DNA of 57,861 bases. Origin: Ferruginibacter sp. Its GTDB lineage: Bacteria; Bacteroidota; Bacteroidia; Chitinophagales; Chitinophagaceae. The position numbers and the translations under genes are program-made. The notes under the pieces are model-generated. The model was not told the origin of the DNA, ran no database searches, and saw nothing but the letters and a program-made list of their open reading frames with translations. This document shows, piece after piece, positions 29,252-38,857 of this stretch (position 1 is the stretch's first letter; every line of letters starts with the position of its first letter). The stretch is taken from contig JANXSK010000067.1 of the NCBI GenBank assembly GCA_025352695.1, positions 1 through 57,861 of the forward strand, in the 5' to 3' direction.

Positions 29252-29446
29252 ATGCCAAATCCGAAACGACGCCATTCGCAACAGCGCAGCGCAAAGAGAA
29301 GGACGCATTACAAAGCAAGCGAAACTACGTTAACCGTAGATAAAACTACCGGAGAAACACATGTACGTCACCGTGCACATGTAAGTGAAGGCAAATTATA
29401 CTACAAAGGTCAGGTGGTTGCTGAAAAGGCACCCCTAAAAGCATAA
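29252..29446 (+). CDS. rpmF: 50S ribosomal protein L32
   Basis: A 64-aa basic ribosomal protein beginning MPNPKRRHSQQRSAKRRTHYK, the invariant L32 start. The CxxC zinc-binding cysteines of many L32 proteins are absent; the region reads THVRHRAHV. This is the zinc-independent form. It lies 60 bp after the DUF177 gene and 81 bp before plsX. Confidence 0.97.
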   Translation: MPNPKRRHSQQRSAKRRTHYKASETTLTVDKTTGETHVRHRAHVSEGKLYYKGQVVAEKAPLKA

Positions 29447-29462
29447 TATTTTTCAAATGCTG

Positions 29463-29507
29463 AATTCTAAATTCTAAATTCGATTACTGAATTTGGAACT
29501 TAGAATT
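29463..29507 (+). terminator. 19-bp stem hairpin between rpmF and plsX
   Basis: Left arm 29463-29481 and right arm 29489-29507 pair over 19 bp with one mismatch and one wobble around a 7-nt loop, and a T-run follows (29508-29511). The stem is AT-rich and the left arm repeats the word TTCTAAA. It could be an intrinsic terminator or attenuator limiting plsX expression, or a dispersed repeat. Confidence 0.5.
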
Positions 29508-29527
29508 TTTTATTTAATGAATGTACC

Positions 29528-30475
29528 ATGAATATTGCACTGGATATGATGGGTGGCGACTATGCCCCTCTTGAAGCAGTAAAAGGTATTTCACTATTTT
29601 TAGCCGAAGGTGGAAAAAATATTACGCTAACGCTTATTGGCGAAGAAACCAAAGTGAAAGCACTGCTATTGGCAAATGCTATTCCGTTGGAAAATATAGT
29701 TGTTGTGCATGCTGCACAATGCATTGACATGCACGAACACCCTACTAAAGCGCTTCGTGAAAAACAACAATCTTCCATTGCAATAGGATTTAATTTATTG
29801 GCCACCGGAAAAACGGATGCTTTTATCAGTGCCGGAAATACTGGTGCAATGATGGTTGGAGCACTGTTCAGTATTAAAGCCATTGAAGGAGTTACAAGGC
29901 CTACTATTGGCGCTTATATCCCAAGAGAAAATGGCAGGCTGGGTTTATTGGTAGATGCCGGTATAAATGCTGATTGCAAGCCTGAAAATTTAACCCAATT
30001 TGCTATACTTGGTTCACTCTATGCAGAACATATTTTGGGGTATCAAAATCCAAAAGTTGGGCTCATTAATTTGGGAGAAGAAGAAGGTAAAGGAAATTTG
30101 CTGGCACAAGCCGCCTATCCACTATTAAAAGAAAATAAGCACCTTAATTTTATTGGTAACATTGAAGGCAGGGACATTTTAATCAACAAAGCCGATGTAA
30201 TGGTATGCGATGGTTTTACCGGTAATGTGGTATTAAAAATGGCCGAAAGTATTTACGATCTTGCAAAACGCAGAAATATTAACGATGAGCACTTTGACCG
30301 TTTTAATTTTGAAGTATATGGAGGCGTACCTGTTTTGGGTGTCGCAAAACCTGTCATCATTGGGCATGGAATTTCTAAAGACGTTGCTTTTAAAAATATG
30401 ATTTCCACTGCACAGCGTATGATTGAAAAAGATTTAATGCAAAAGATGAAAGATGTATTTGAACAAAAAGGATAA
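29528..30475 (+). CDS. plsX: Phosphate acyltransferase PlsX
   Basis: A 315-aa enzyme that makes acyl-phosphate from acyl-ACP, the donor for phospholipid synthesis. It begins MNIALDMMGGDYAPLEAVKG, the family N-terminus, and keeps SAGNTGAMM, the GINADCKPE segment, LINLGEEEGKGN, GNIEGRD and CDGFTGNVVLK. It is soluble and peripherally membrane-associated. DUF177-rpmF-plsX is a widely conserved order; the usual next gene fabH is absent and a convergent outer-membrane protein gene follows 24 bp later. Confidence 0.97.
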   Translation: MNIALDMMGGDYAPLEAVKGISLFLAEGGKNITLTLIGEETKVKALLLANAIPLENIVVVHAAQCIDMHEHPTKALREKQQSSIAIGFNLLATGKTDAFISAGNTGAMMVGALFSIKAIEGVTRPTIGAYIPRENGRLGLLVDAGINADCKPENLTQFAILGSLYAEHILGYQNPKVGLINLGEEEGKGNLLAQAAYPLLKENKHLNFIGNIEGRDILINKADVMVCDGFTGNVVLKMAESIYDLAKRRNINDEHFDRFNFEVYGGVPVLGVAKPVIIGHGISKDVAFKNMISTAQRMIEKDLMQKMKDVFEQKG

Positions 30476-30499
30476 AGTAAGCGCAGATAAATTCCTTAT

Positions 30500-31015
30500 T
30501 TAAAAAATATAAGCCAATCTAAATCCAAGTGCTCCTTTTGTTCCATTTTTTGAGTAGCCTTCATATTTAAATGTGGCATCTACAGCTTTGCCTTTTTTGG
30601 TATTAAATTCATACCCTACTTGAGGGGAATATGAAAATGCAGTGCCCCCCTCATTGTTTAATTTATTCAAAAAACCAACACCTGCCTGCAAAGCACAATA
30701 AACTCCTCCACTTAAAAAATACTTTGCTCCAATTCTGAGCGGTATGATAGTTTGACCCGCATATTTTAAACCAGACCCGTAAGATTTACCAGCATAAGAA
30801 ATAATGCCAAATGTTGCAGTTCCAAATAAATGCTCCTGAATAGATATTTCAGCCTGTACACTAGCTCCAATTCCAACTGAATGTGAGGTAGCAAATGTAC
30901 CAGTTGCAAATCCAAGTTCTGGCCCAACACTAAATTTAAAAGCAGGTTGATTTTGTGCTAATAAAGCAGAAGAGGCACAAAATGCCATCAACAAAAATAA
31001 AGGTATCTTTTTCAT
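30500..31015 (-). CDS. Small outer-membrane beta-barrel protein
   Basis: A 171-aa exported protein: signal peptide MKKIPLFLLMAFCASSALLAQ, then about eight amphipathic beta strands with Gly/aromatic alternation (FKFSVGPELGFATG, IGASVQAEI, GALGFRLAYIF). The size fits an 8-stranded barrel such as the OmpX/OmpA-like class of outer-membrane beta-barrel proteins. The final residues end in Phe, as expected for barrel insertion. Function unknown. Confidence 0.8.
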   Translation of the reverse strand: MKKIPLFLLMAFCASSALLAQNQPAFKFSVGPELGFATGTFATSHSVGIGASVQAEISIQEHLFGTATFGIISYAGKSYGSGLKYAGQTIIPLRIGAKYFLSGGVYCALQAGVGFLNKLNNEGGTAFSYSPQVGYEFNTKKGKAVDATFKYEGYSKNGTKGALGFRLAYIF

Positions 31016-31190
31016 TTTACAGCTGTTTTTGATAATACAAATGCACGATCGTAAAGTTCGAACTAAAAAAGGATAAATTATGCATATCCATTTTTTTAAT
31101 AGCTAATTATTTAGTGAAATTTATTATAAATTTCACTTTAGTCAAAAATAAAAATTGAAATTTTATTACTAAATATTTTTTAAATGAAGG

Positions 31191-32129
31191 TTATAAATTC
31201 TCTAGCATATCTTTTGTCATGTCCGATAAATCATAATCTTCTTTCCAACCCCAATGGTTTCTTGCTACACTATCATCAATACTTTGTGGCCAGCTGTTAG
31301 CAATTTGTTGCCTATAATCAGGTTTGTAAGTAATTGAAAATTCAGGGATATGCTTCTTAATTTCGGCAGCTATTTCTTTAGGCGAAAAACTCATTCCGGA
31401 AATATTATATGAGGTGCGTATTTTAATTTTTTCTACTGGTGCCTCCATTAATTCGATTGTTGCTTTTATTGCATCCGGCATATACATCATTGGTAAGTAA
31501 GTATCTTCCCGCAAAAAACATTCATATTTTTTTTCTTCCAGTGCTTCATGGAATATTTCAACCGCATAATCTGTAGTTCCTCCGCCAGGTGCACTTTTAT
31601 AACTGATTAAACCCGGGTAACGAATACTTCTCACATCCAACCCCCAACGCTGGTGATAATAATTACACCAAAATTCTCCAGCATATTTACTAATTCCATA
31701 CACCGTTATTGGCTCTATAACAGTTTGCTGTGGACAATTTTGTTTTGGCGATGTTGGTCCAAATACAGCAATACTGCTTGGCCAGTAAATTTTATGTATT
31801 TTTTCTTCCTTTGCTATATCCAGTACATTCAGCAAGCTCTGCATATTTAAACTCCAGGCCAGATTAGGATTTTTTTCGCCGGTGGCAGAAAGAATAGCCG
31901 CCAGTAGATATATCTGTGTAATATTTTGCCGTATCACCTGCACATGCAACATTTCTTTATTCATCACATCCATACTAACATAAGGGCCTGAACCTTTTAG
32001 TAATTCATTTTCTTCTCTTAAATCACTGGCTACTACATTGGCATTTCCATATATTTTACGCAGAGCTAAGGTAAGTTCAACTCCTATTTGGCCACTGGCT
32101 CCTATTACCAAAATTTTCTCTTTCATCAT
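31191..32129 (-). CDS. SDR-type L-threonine 3-dehydrogenase
   Basis: A 312-aa NAD-dependent enzyme of the extended SDR (epimerase-like) group. The Rossmann motif GASGQIG is at about 9-15, and the catalytic triad is Ser (PSSIAVFGP) with YGISK. Strongly characteristic of the short-chain threonine dehydrogenases are GGTTDYAVEIF, LPMMYMPDA, NISGMSF and SWPQSIDDS. It oxidises threonine to 2-amino-3-ketobutyrate. The partner kbl is not nearby. The start is a tandem ATG (32129/32126). Confidence 0.88.
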   Translation of the reverse strand: MMKEKILVIGASGQIGVELTLALRKIYGNANVVASDLREENELLKGSGPYVSMDVMNKEMLHVQVIRQNITQIYLLAAILSATGEKNPNLAWSLNMQSLLNVLDIAKEEKIHKIYWPSSIAVFGPTSPKQNCPQQTVIEPITVYGISKYAGEFWCNYYHQRWGLDVRSIRYPGLISYKSAPGGGTTDYAVEIFHEALEEKKYECFLREDTYLPMMYMPDAIKATIELMEAPVEKIKIRTSYNISGMSFSPKEIAAEIKKHIPEFSITYKPDYRQQIANSWPQSIDDSVARNHWGWKEDYDLSDMTKDMLENL

Positions 32130-32190
32130 ATCAAAATATCTTATTAAGTTGTAAATGTAATTTGAAATGTATAAATAGTAATTTTACAAA

Positions 32191-33012
32191 ATGGAAAAAT
32201 ATTTGAATGATCTATTCATAAAGCAACAATACGATAAAAATAATTTTTTTCTTATTGCAGGTCCCTGCGTGGTGGAGAGTGAAGAACTTGTAATGGAAGT
32301 GGCTGAGAAAGTTTCAAAAATTTGTGCAAACCTTGGTATACCTTATGTTTTCAAGGCTTCTTACCGCAAAGCCAACCGTACCAGTGGTAGTTCTTTTACT
32401 GGTATTGGTGATATAGCTGCTTTAACCTTATTAAAAAAGGTAGGCGAAAAATACAGTTTACCAACTGTGTCTGATATTCATGCACACGAAGAAGCGGCAA
32501 TGGCGGCTGATTATGTTGATGTGTTGCAAATACCTGCCTTCTTATGCAGGCAGACAGATATATTGATAGCCGCCGCAGCAACCGGAAAAATTGTAAACGT
32601 AAAAAAAGGCCAATTTGTAAGTGGACCTTCAATGAAATTTGCTGTTGAAAAAATTAAAAATGCCGGTAATGCTAAAGTGATGCTTACTGAAAGAGGTAAT
32701 ACATTTGGCTATCAGGATATGGTAGTTGATTACCGTAATATTCCTTTAATGAAAGCGCATGATGTACCGGTAGTGATGGATTGTACGCATAGTTTGCAAC
32801 AACCCAATCAAACTTCAGGTGTAACGGGTGGTAATCCCCAATTAATAGAGACGATTGCCAAAGCTGCAATAGCTACTGGTTCCGACGGATTGTTTATTGA
32901 AACACACCCTAATCCTTCAGTAGCTAAAAGCGATGGAGCTAATATGCTGCACCTAAATTTGCTGGAACCTTTATTGGAGAAGTTAGTACGTTTAAGGGCT
33001 GCGGTTGTTTAA
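32191..33012 (+). CDS. kdsA: 3-deoxy-8-phosphooctulonate (KDO-8-P) synthase
   Basis: A 273-aa enzyme that condenses PEP and arabinose-5-phosphate to KDO-8-phosphate for lipopolysaccharide. Family signatures are AGPCVVES, FKASYRKANRTS, VSDIHAHEEA, LQIPAFLCRQTD, KKGQFVSGP, TERGNTFGYQDMVVDYR, VMDCTHSLQQPN and FIETHPNP. The Cys in AGPC and the His/Asp/Cys set are present. It starts at ATG 32191, 61 bp from the divergent threonine dehydrogenase gene. Confidence 0.97.
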   Translation: MEKYLNDLFIKQQYDKNNFFLIAGPCVVESEELVMEVAEKVSKICANLGIPYVFKASYRKANRTSGSSFTGIGDIAALTLLKKVGEKYSLPTVSDIHAHEEAAMAADYVDVLQIPAFLCRQTDILIAAAATGKIVNVKKGQFVSGPSMKFAVEKIKNAGNAKVMLTERGNTFGYQDMVVDYRNIPLMKAHDVPVVMDCTHSLQQPNQTSGVTGGNPQLIETIAKAAIATGSDGLFIETHPNPSVAKSDGANMLHLNLLEPLLEKLVRLRAAVV

Positions 33013-33407
33013 TAAACTATTAACGTTTTATTAATTGGTATATTAAAGTATTTGGTAGCATTTTAAAATGCTTTTAATAGGCTTTTGTAATGTTGCTTAG
33101 ACTTTAAAACCCTATTTTTTACAGGTTTCCTTTGTTGAAATTTCTACTTTTTCTCCTGATATTTTTAAGTAAAGATTTATTAAAAAAATTTCAATAAAAA
33201 CTTTACACGCTGGTTCATCAAATAGTTTCAATATTTTAATAAATCCCTTGTCAAGTTTTTCGTGAACTATAAGATAATCATCTGCTATATAATGAATATT
33301 TATCAGTGTTGCTAGATGTTGTCACAGCACTCTGTAGTGTGTATGATGATATTAATGCAATCATAAATAAAGTAAGAGAATTATGAAATGAACAAACTAT
33401 TTGTTCG
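33013..33407. other. Intergenic region between kdsA and pspC-like gene
   Basis: 395 bp. It contains the 16-bp palindrome AGCATTTTAAAATGCT (33057-33072) followed by TTTT, which could end the kdsA transcript, and the possible broken small ORF. Nothing else is visible. Confidence 0.4.
33112..33364 (-). pseudogene. Possible broken small ORF (remnant)
   Basis: Two minus-strand frames join across a probable 1-base insertion near 33300, in an A-run. Frame 1 starts at ATG 33364 (MIALISSYTLQSAV) and stops at 33278. Frame 2 is open from 33321 to TAG 33112 and reads like coding sequence (ADDYLIVHEKLDKGF, then DEPACKVFIEIF and a Lys-rich end). Removing one A would give an ~84-aa protein. I recognise no family and the gene could be coincidental. 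It sits downstream of the pspC-like gene on the same strand. Confidence 0.3.
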
Positions 33408-33629
33408 TCACAGATATCTTAAAGGATTTCGCCTTGCATTAACGATATATTTTCTAATATTTAACCAAAATGCCACAAATAAATAAATAATTAACGGAGA
33501 GCCCATAGTTAAAAACGAAATATAAATAAAGTTTTTACGAATGGTTGAAGTTGCAATGCCCATTTTTTCACCAATAGCACTGCATACACCAAATACCTGC
33601 CACTCAATAAATTGTTTAAAACGATTCAT
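33408..33629 (-). CDS. Small PspC-domain protein
   Basis: A 73-aa protein from ATG 33629. Upstream in-frame residues to 33680 are hydrophobic but unlike the family. The pattern WQVFGVCSAIGEKMGIATSTIRKNFIYISF (given as a stretch of the PspC consensus) is followed by a membrane helix PLIIYLFVAFW and a basic tail. PspC proteins are stress-related inner-membrane proteins; many Bacteroidota encode short versions of unknown role. It lies divergent from aconitase, about 165 bp apart. Confidence 0.75.
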   Translation of the reverse strand: MNRFKQFIEWQVFGVCSAIGEKMGIATSTIRKNFIYISFLTMGSPLIIYLFVAFWLNIRKYIVNARRNPLRYL

Positions 33630-33793
33630 ACTACTAATGTAAAAAAATAAAATTAAATATAGCGATAAGATTGGTGACAAAGCTTACTCCATTTTTTGTA
33701 ATTTTACACCCAATCCGATTATTTATTGTAGCAACAATCAAGCCTTTCTACAATATGTAACCGATACATTCTACAAAATAAAACCTTTTTAGC

Positions 33794-36073
33794 ATGGCCT
33801 TCGACATTAAAATGATTAAAAAAGTGTACGCCAATTTCGGCAGTCGCATTGAAGCTGCACGTAAAGCTGTTGGCAAGCCACTTACACTTACAGAAAAAAT
33901 ATTGTATGCCCATCTTTGGCAAGGTGAAGCAACCACAGCTTTTGAAAGAGGAAAAAGTTATGTAGATTTTGCCCCAGATCGTGTTGCAATGCAGGATGCT
34001 ACAGCTCAAATGGCATTATTGCAATTTATGCAGAGTGGTAGAATTAAAGTGGCGGTACCTTCTACTGTGCATTGCGATCATTTAATTGAAGCTAAATTAA
34101 ATAGTAAAACAGATTTAGACAGGGCGGTGCATGAAAGCAGTGAAGTATACGATTTTTTAGCTTCAGTAAGCAACAAATATGGTATTGGATTTTGGAAACC
34201 CGGAGCTGGAATTATTCACCAGGTAGTATTGGAAAACTATGCATTCCCCGGTGGCATGATGATAGGCACAGATAGCCATACGGTAAATGCTGGCGGTTTG
34301 GGAATGATTGCTATTGGTGTTGGTGGGGCAGATGCCTGTGATGTAATGGCTGGCCTTGCCTGGGAATTAAAAATGCCTAAATTAATTGGCATAAAACTAA
34401 TAGGCAAGTTAAATGGATGGACGGCTCCTAAAGATGTTATTTTAAAAGTAGCAGGTATATTAACAGTAAAAGGCGGCACTGGTGCTGTAGTTGAATATTT
34501 TGGTGAAGGTGCTACCAGCATGAGTTGTACTGGCAAAGGAACTATTTGTAATATGGGAGCCGAAGTTGGTGCCACTACTTCTTTATTTGGATACGACTCC
34601 AGTATGAGCCGGTATTTGAGTGCAACAGGAAGAGAAGAAATTGCAGCTGCAGCTGATGCCATTGCGGCCCATTTAACCGGCGATGAGGAAGTATATGCAA
34701 ATCCGGAAGCCTATTTTGACCAGGTAATTGAAATTGATTTAAATACGTTAGAACCTCATTTAAACGGCCCTTTTACACCTGATTTAGCAACGCCGATTTC
34801 TAAGATGAAAGAAATGGCTGCAGCAAACGGATGGCCTACAAAAATAGAAGTTGGTTTAATTGGTAGCTGTACAAACTCCTCTTACGAAGATATTAGCAGG
34901 GCCGTTAGTCTTGCTCAACAGGTTACAGATAAAGGATTAAAACTGCACGCAGAATTTAAAATTACACCAGGTAGTGAGTTAGTGCGTTATACTATTGAGA
35001 GAGATGGATTTTTAAACGTATTTGATAAAATTGGTGCTACTGTTTTCGCCAACGCCTGCGGTCCGTGTATTGGTATGTGGGCAAGGGTTGGTGCAGAAAA
35101 AGCAGAAAGAAATACCATCGTCCATTCCTTCAACAGAAATTTTGCCAAACGTGCTGATGGCAACCCCAATACTTTTGCCTTTGTGGGTAGTCCAGAAATA
35201 GTAACTGCTATGGCCATTGCCGGAGACCTTTCTTTTAATCCGTTAACTGATTACTTAACCAATGATAAAGGTGAGCAGGTAAAATTAGATCCTCCAACCG
35301 GTTTTGAATTACCGCTAAAAGGTTTTGATGTAGAAGATGCCGGTTACCAACAACCTGCAGAAGATGGCAGCACCGTAGAAGTTATCGTATCACCAACAAG
35401 TAAACGCTTACAATTATTAGATCCATTTACAGCATGGGAAGGCGTTGATCTTAAAGGTTTAAAACTATTAATAAAAGCCAAAGGAAAATGTACTACCGAT
35501 CATATCAGTATGGCCGGACCATGGTTAAAATTCCGTGGACATTTGGATAATATCAGCAACAATATGCTGATTGGTGCCATCAATTTTTTTAATGAAAAAA
35601 CAGATGCTGTAAAAAATCAACTTACTGAAGATTACGGTACAGTACCAAATACCCAAAGAGCTTACAAAGCAGCAGGCATCGGCACTATAGTGGTAGGTGA
35701 CGAAAATTATGGCGAAGGTTCATCAAGAGAACACGCTGCTATGGAGCCTCGTCATTTAGGTGTACGTGCCGTATTGGTTAAATCATTTGCACGCATACAC
35801 GAAACCAACTTAAAAAAGCAAGGTATGCTGGCATTAACTTTTGCCAATAAAGAAGATTACGACAAAATACTTGAAAATGATACCATCGATATTGAAGGGT
35901 TAACTTCTTTTGCACCCGGCAAGGCATTGCATCTTATTCTGCACCATGATGCAGATGGTACTATCGAAACAATTCTTGTAAATCACACTTATAATGATCA
36001 GCAAATTGAATGGTTTAAAGCAGGTGGTGCTTTAAACATTATCCGCAGAGAATTTGCTGCTAACAATATTTAA
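33794..36073 (+). CDS. Aconitate hydratase
   Basis: A 759-aa cytoplasmic TCA-cycle enzyme that isomerises citrate to isocitrate. It is the mitochondrial-type aconitase usual in Bacteroidota: [22 protein letters not shown] in the first domain, the Fe-S Cys motifs [10 protein letters not shown] and [11 protein letters not shown], and the swivelling C-terminal domain with [22 protein letters not shown]. The Arg-Ser substrate-binding region is intact. The start ATG 33794 gives the expected N-terminus. A hairpin separates it from the convergent next gene. Confidence 0.96.
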   Translation: MAFDIKMIKKVYANFGSRIEAARKAVGKPLTLTEKILYAHLWQGEATTAFERGKSYVDFAPDRVAMQDATAQMALLQFMQSGRIKVAVPSTVHCDHLIEAKLNSKTDLDRAVHESSEVYDFLASVSNKYGIGFWKPGAGIIHQVVLENYAFPGGMMIGTDSHTVNAGGLGMIAIGVGGADACDVMAGLAWELKMPKLIGIKLIGKLNGWTAPKDVILKVAGILTVKGGTGAVVEYFGEGATSMSCTGKGTICNMGAEVGATTSLFGYDSSMSRYLSATGREEIAAAADAIAAHLTGDEEVYANPEAYFDQVIEIDLNTLEPHLNGPFTPDLATPISKMKEMAAANGWPTKIEVGLIGSCTNSSYEDISRAVSLAQQVTDKGLKLHAEFKITPGSELVRYTIERDGFLNVFDKIGATVFANACGPCIGMWARVGAEKAERNTIVHSFNRNFAKRADGNPNTFAFVGSPEIVTAMAIAGDLSFNPLTDYLTNDKGEQVKLDPPTGFELPLKGFDVEDAGYQQPAEDGSTVEVIVSPTSKRLQLLDPFTAWEGVDLKGLKLLIKAKGKCTTDHISMAGPWLKFRGHLDNISNNMLIGAINFFNEKTDAVKNQLTEDYGTVPNTQRAYKAAGIGTIVVGDENYGEGSSREHAAMEPRHLGVRAVLVKSFARIHETNLKKQGMLALTFANKEDYDKILENDTIDIEGLTSFAPGKALHLILHHDADGTIETILVNHTYNDQQIEWFKAGGALNIIRREFAANNI

Positions 36074-36090
36074 AAAACAAAATAATTAAT

Positions 36091-36124
36091 AAAAAAAGGC
36101 TTTAACTATTTGAAGGCTTTTTTT
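36091..36124. terminator. Bidirectional terminator after aconitase
   Basis: AAAAAAAG pairs with CTTTTTTT, interrupted by a G-G mismatch and continued by CTT/AAG. The A/T runs on both sides suit termination of both convergent genes, though the GC core is weak. Confidence 0.45.
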
Positions 36125-36125
36125 A

Positions 36126-36794
36126 TTAATTATTTTGTTCCTTTTTACCCTGATGGTTTTCATCGTAAGTCATAACCCTATAGCCTGATTTAGGAAAATC
36201 AAATTTGGCAACAGGAACAGCTCCTAAATCAGCAGTAGCTAACACATAAATAAATTTCATTTTGCCACTTTTAAATTCGTATTGTACCGGCAATCCTTGT
36301 AAATTTTTAAAGGCTTGATTATACTCCTTATTATTGATATTTATATCCGGTGCAAAATAAACAGTCATTGCAGAACCATCTTTTAATATTGCTGTAGCTT
36401 TTGTGCAATTATAACCTGCAACAATCTTTCTTTCTGAAGTTATTTCAAAAGCAATTCCTTCAAATTTTTTATTTTGACTGATCCAGTTATCCCTGGTTAA
36501 TGTTATCATTAATTTCTGTCCGCTGTACTCTTTCAATATTATACCTAACCCATTTTTTTCATCGTAGATAGTTGTTTCTTTTCCCAAGGGACTAGACATA
36601 TCTGTTCTGCTTAAACTTCCCTTCAAATAAATTGTACTTGTTGCTCCAGCCAAAGGGTCGCCTTGTGGCAATTTATTTTCAGATTGACTTGTTATACTAT
36701 ACGTTATTGTTCCTTCTGAAATAGTTTTTTGGGCGTAAGAAAAAAAACTCAGGAATGTCATTAATATAATTCCTGCTACCGTAATTATTTTCAT
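36126..36794 (-). CDS. Exported protein, DUF4412/GLPGLI-like
   Basis: A 222-aa protein with a signal peptide (MKIITVAGIILMTFLSFFSYAQ) from ATG 36794; earlier in-frame codons precede no better signal. It has the beta-rich pattern of Bacteroidota secreted DUF4412/GLPGLI-type proteins: the strand EGTITYSI, the central GYNCTKATA segment and a C-terminal FKNLQGLPVQYEF. No catalytic motif is evident. It is probably a periplasmic or outer-membrane-associated binding protein of unknown function. Confidence 0.65.
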   Translation of the reverse strand: MKIITVAGIILMTFLSFFSYAQKTISEGTITYSITSQSENKLPQGDPLAGATSTIYLKGSLSRTDMSSPLGKETTIYDEKNGLGIILKEYSGQKLMITLTRDNWISQNKKFEGIAFEITSERKIVAGYNCTKATAILKDGSAMTVYFAPDININNKEYNQAFKNLQGLPVQYEFKSGKMKFIYVLATADLGAVPVAKFDFPKSGYRVMTYDENHQGKKEQNN

Positions 36795-36858
36795 AGTATC
36801 ATGTTTAAATAAAGATAGCAAAATCTTGTCCCAAAAAAATTGAAACCGTGCAAATAAA

Positions 36859-36890
36859 AAGCCTGCAACGTTTAATGAAGTTGCAGGCTT
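36859..36890 (-). terminator. Terminator of yidC
   Basis: AAGCCTGCAAC and GTTGCAGGCTT form an 11-bp perfect stem with a 10-nt loop, 18 bp after the yidC stop. On the minus strand it ends in CTTTTTATTT. Confidence 0.85.
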
Positions 36891-36908
36891 AAATTTTTTA
36901 ACGATAAT

Positions 36909-38753
36909 TTATTTTTTAGGATTCTTTATTTTCATATCCTGAATTTTTTTGTTTGAATCCTGCATGGCTTGAATTCTTTCCTGAAGTTTACTTTGTTTTA
37001 CAGGCTTTTTTCTATTTTCTTCTATTTGGGCTAATATTTTATCATGATCAATAATGTATTTCTGAATTACAATTTGCAAAATCAGGGTTATAGTATTTGA
37101 GATAGTATAATACCAGGTAAGTGCTGAAGGAAGTTTATTAAAAACACCCAATAGTAAAACAGGGAAAATATAAGGCATGTATTTCATTACAGGATTAGAG
37201 TTATCCTGCATATTACTCATACTGTAAATAGATATTAGCAAACTTGTTACAACCGCAGTAAGGGTAAATAAACTTACATGATCTCCATAAAAAGGAATAT
37301 TAAAAGGTAGGTTGTAAATGGAATCGTACGCAGCCAGATCTTTTGCCCAAAGAAAATTTTGCCCTCTTAAAGATATATTTGACTGAAAGAAATAATACAG
37401 GGACATAAATATTGGAATCTGTAAAACTGCAGGCAAACAACCTCCTAAAGGACTTACCCCTGCCGTTTTCCAAAGTTTCATTTGATCCATACTAAAGGCC
37501 TGCTTATCCTCACCATGTTTCTCTTTTAACTTATCTATTTCCGGTTTTAATGCCTTCATCTTTGCACCACTTACATAACTTTTATATAAAATCGGTGAAG
37601 TAAGTAAACGAATAAAAAGTGTGAGCAATAAAATTACCATTCCCATACTTGCTACATTTTCCCGTAGCATATCAAACACAGGTAATAGTACATGCCGGTT
37701 AATATATTTTACAAATGCAAAAATACCACTACCATAAGGCACAATATTTTCCATTTTATTATTGTACATTTTTAGTACATGGTAATCGCTAGGGCCATAA
37801 TACAATTGCAAAGGTACCGTTGCTGAATTGCCTGGGGTAAGATTAATTCGGCAGTTTGCAATAGTTTGAGCTATAATATGCAGGGATGTATCTGCTGGAA
37901 CTACCCATTTAATTTCTGCATTTTGAAATTTATTTTTATTTACCAGCGCACTTATAAAAAATTGTTGTTTCACAGAAAGCCAATCAACAGGCTTTTCAAA
38001 TTTTTTATCCTCGCCTGAATTGCCCAGCATGGTAAAATCAAACGCACCATCTGTTAAGTAACAAATATGTGTTTGTTGTTTTTCATACTCATGATCCTTT
38101 TCAATTTGATTTGTTTGTGTTTGCCATTGAAGGTTAATCGTGTTTTGTGATACCAATTTATCAGCACCATTCATCACAATAGTAAAATCCAATAGATAAT
38201 CATTTGAATGCAAAGTGTATTGATGACTAACCTGCTTACCAACAGAATCCTTAATAGTAAAATTGATTGTTTGACTTTTATCAGCATTGTCAATTTTTGT
38301 ACCTGTAACAAATGCAAGATCCCCTGTATTTACTTTTTGATTTTCGCCCGAATTAATATCATAAGAAATTTTATTAAAATCGCCTTTTTGTACTATTACT
38401 GGTTTACCATCAAGTGTCTTGTATTTTTTTAGTTCAACAGTTTTAGGTTGCCCTCCCCGGTTGGTAAACGTAATCTTAATTACTTCATTTTCTATTGTTG
38501 TTAACTCTTCTGCTGCATCTGAAGATTGTTGAAGCCCACCCACAGATTTTTCTCGTCGGGCAGAATCAAACCGAAGCGAATCTGCTTTTAATTTAACCAG
38601 GTCTACTTTTGGTTTTGTTCTTTGAATTGAATCTTCTATTCGTTTTTGCTCTGCCTGAAAAGCGGTGTTTCCTTTGTTGTTAAAGTAAAACATCCCCATT
38701 AACAGCATACCAATCAACACAAATCCAATCACTGTATTTCTATCCATTCCCAT
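36909..38753 (-). CDS. yidC: Membrane protein insertase YidC
   Basis: A 614-aa inner-membrane insertase that places proteins in the membrane with or without SecYEG. The order is an N-terminal helix (NTVIGFVLIGMLLMGMFYF), a large periplasmic beta domain (about 80-350), and the 60KD-inner-membrane-protein core with five helices: SPILYKSYVSGAKMKALKPEI, then GVSPLGGCLPAVLQIPIFMSLYYFF and YTISNTITLILQIVIQ. The tail is Lys-rich and would face ribosomes. Start 38753 is used; MDRN at 38747 is the likelier family start. The upstream rplY terminator suggests its own promoter. Confidence 0.96.
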   Translation of the reverse strand: MGMDRNTVIGFVLIGMLLMGMFYFNNKGNTAFQAEQKRIEDSIQRTKPKVDLVKLKADSLRFDSARREKSVGGLQQSSDAAEELTTIENEVIKITFTNRGGQPKTVELKKYKTLDGKPVIVQKGDFNKISYDINSGENQKVNTGDLAFVTGTKIDNADKSQTINFTIKDSVGKQVSHQYTLHSNDYLLDFTIVMNGADKLVSQNTINLQWQTQTNQIEKDHEYEKQQTHICYLTDGAFDFTMLGNSGEDKKFEKPVDWLSVKQQFFISALVNKNKFQNAEIKWVVPADTSLHIIAQTIANCRINLTPGNSATVPLQLYYGPSDYHVLKMYNNKMENIVPYGSGIFAFVKYINRHVLLPVFDMLRENVASMGMVILLLTLFIRLLTSPILYKSYVSGAKMKALKPEIDKLKEKHGEDKQAFSMDQMKLWKTAGVSPLGGCLPAVLQIPIFMSLYYFFQSNISLRGQNFLWAKDLAAYDSIYNLPFNIPFYGDHVSLFTLTAVVTSLLISIYSMSNMQDNSNPVMKYMPYIFPVLLLGVFNKLPSALTWYYTISNTITLILQIVIQKYIIDHDKILAQIEENRKKPVKQSKLQERIQAMQDSNKKIQDMKIKNPKK

Positions 38754-38810
38754 AATATAATATTATTTTAAGTGGCCAAAGGTAATTAAAGTTTATAGTT
38801 GCCAAATAAT

Positions 38811-38840
38811 AAAAATGCCCTGATAAATCAGGGCATTTTT
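38811..38840 (-). terminator. Terminator of rplY
   Basis: AAAAATGCCCTGA and TCAGGGCATTTTT form a 13-bp perfect stem with a 4-nt loop, 17 bp after the rplY stop. A T-run follows on the minus strand. Confidence 0.9.
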
Positions 38841-38857
38841 ATTATTTTATTTTAAGA

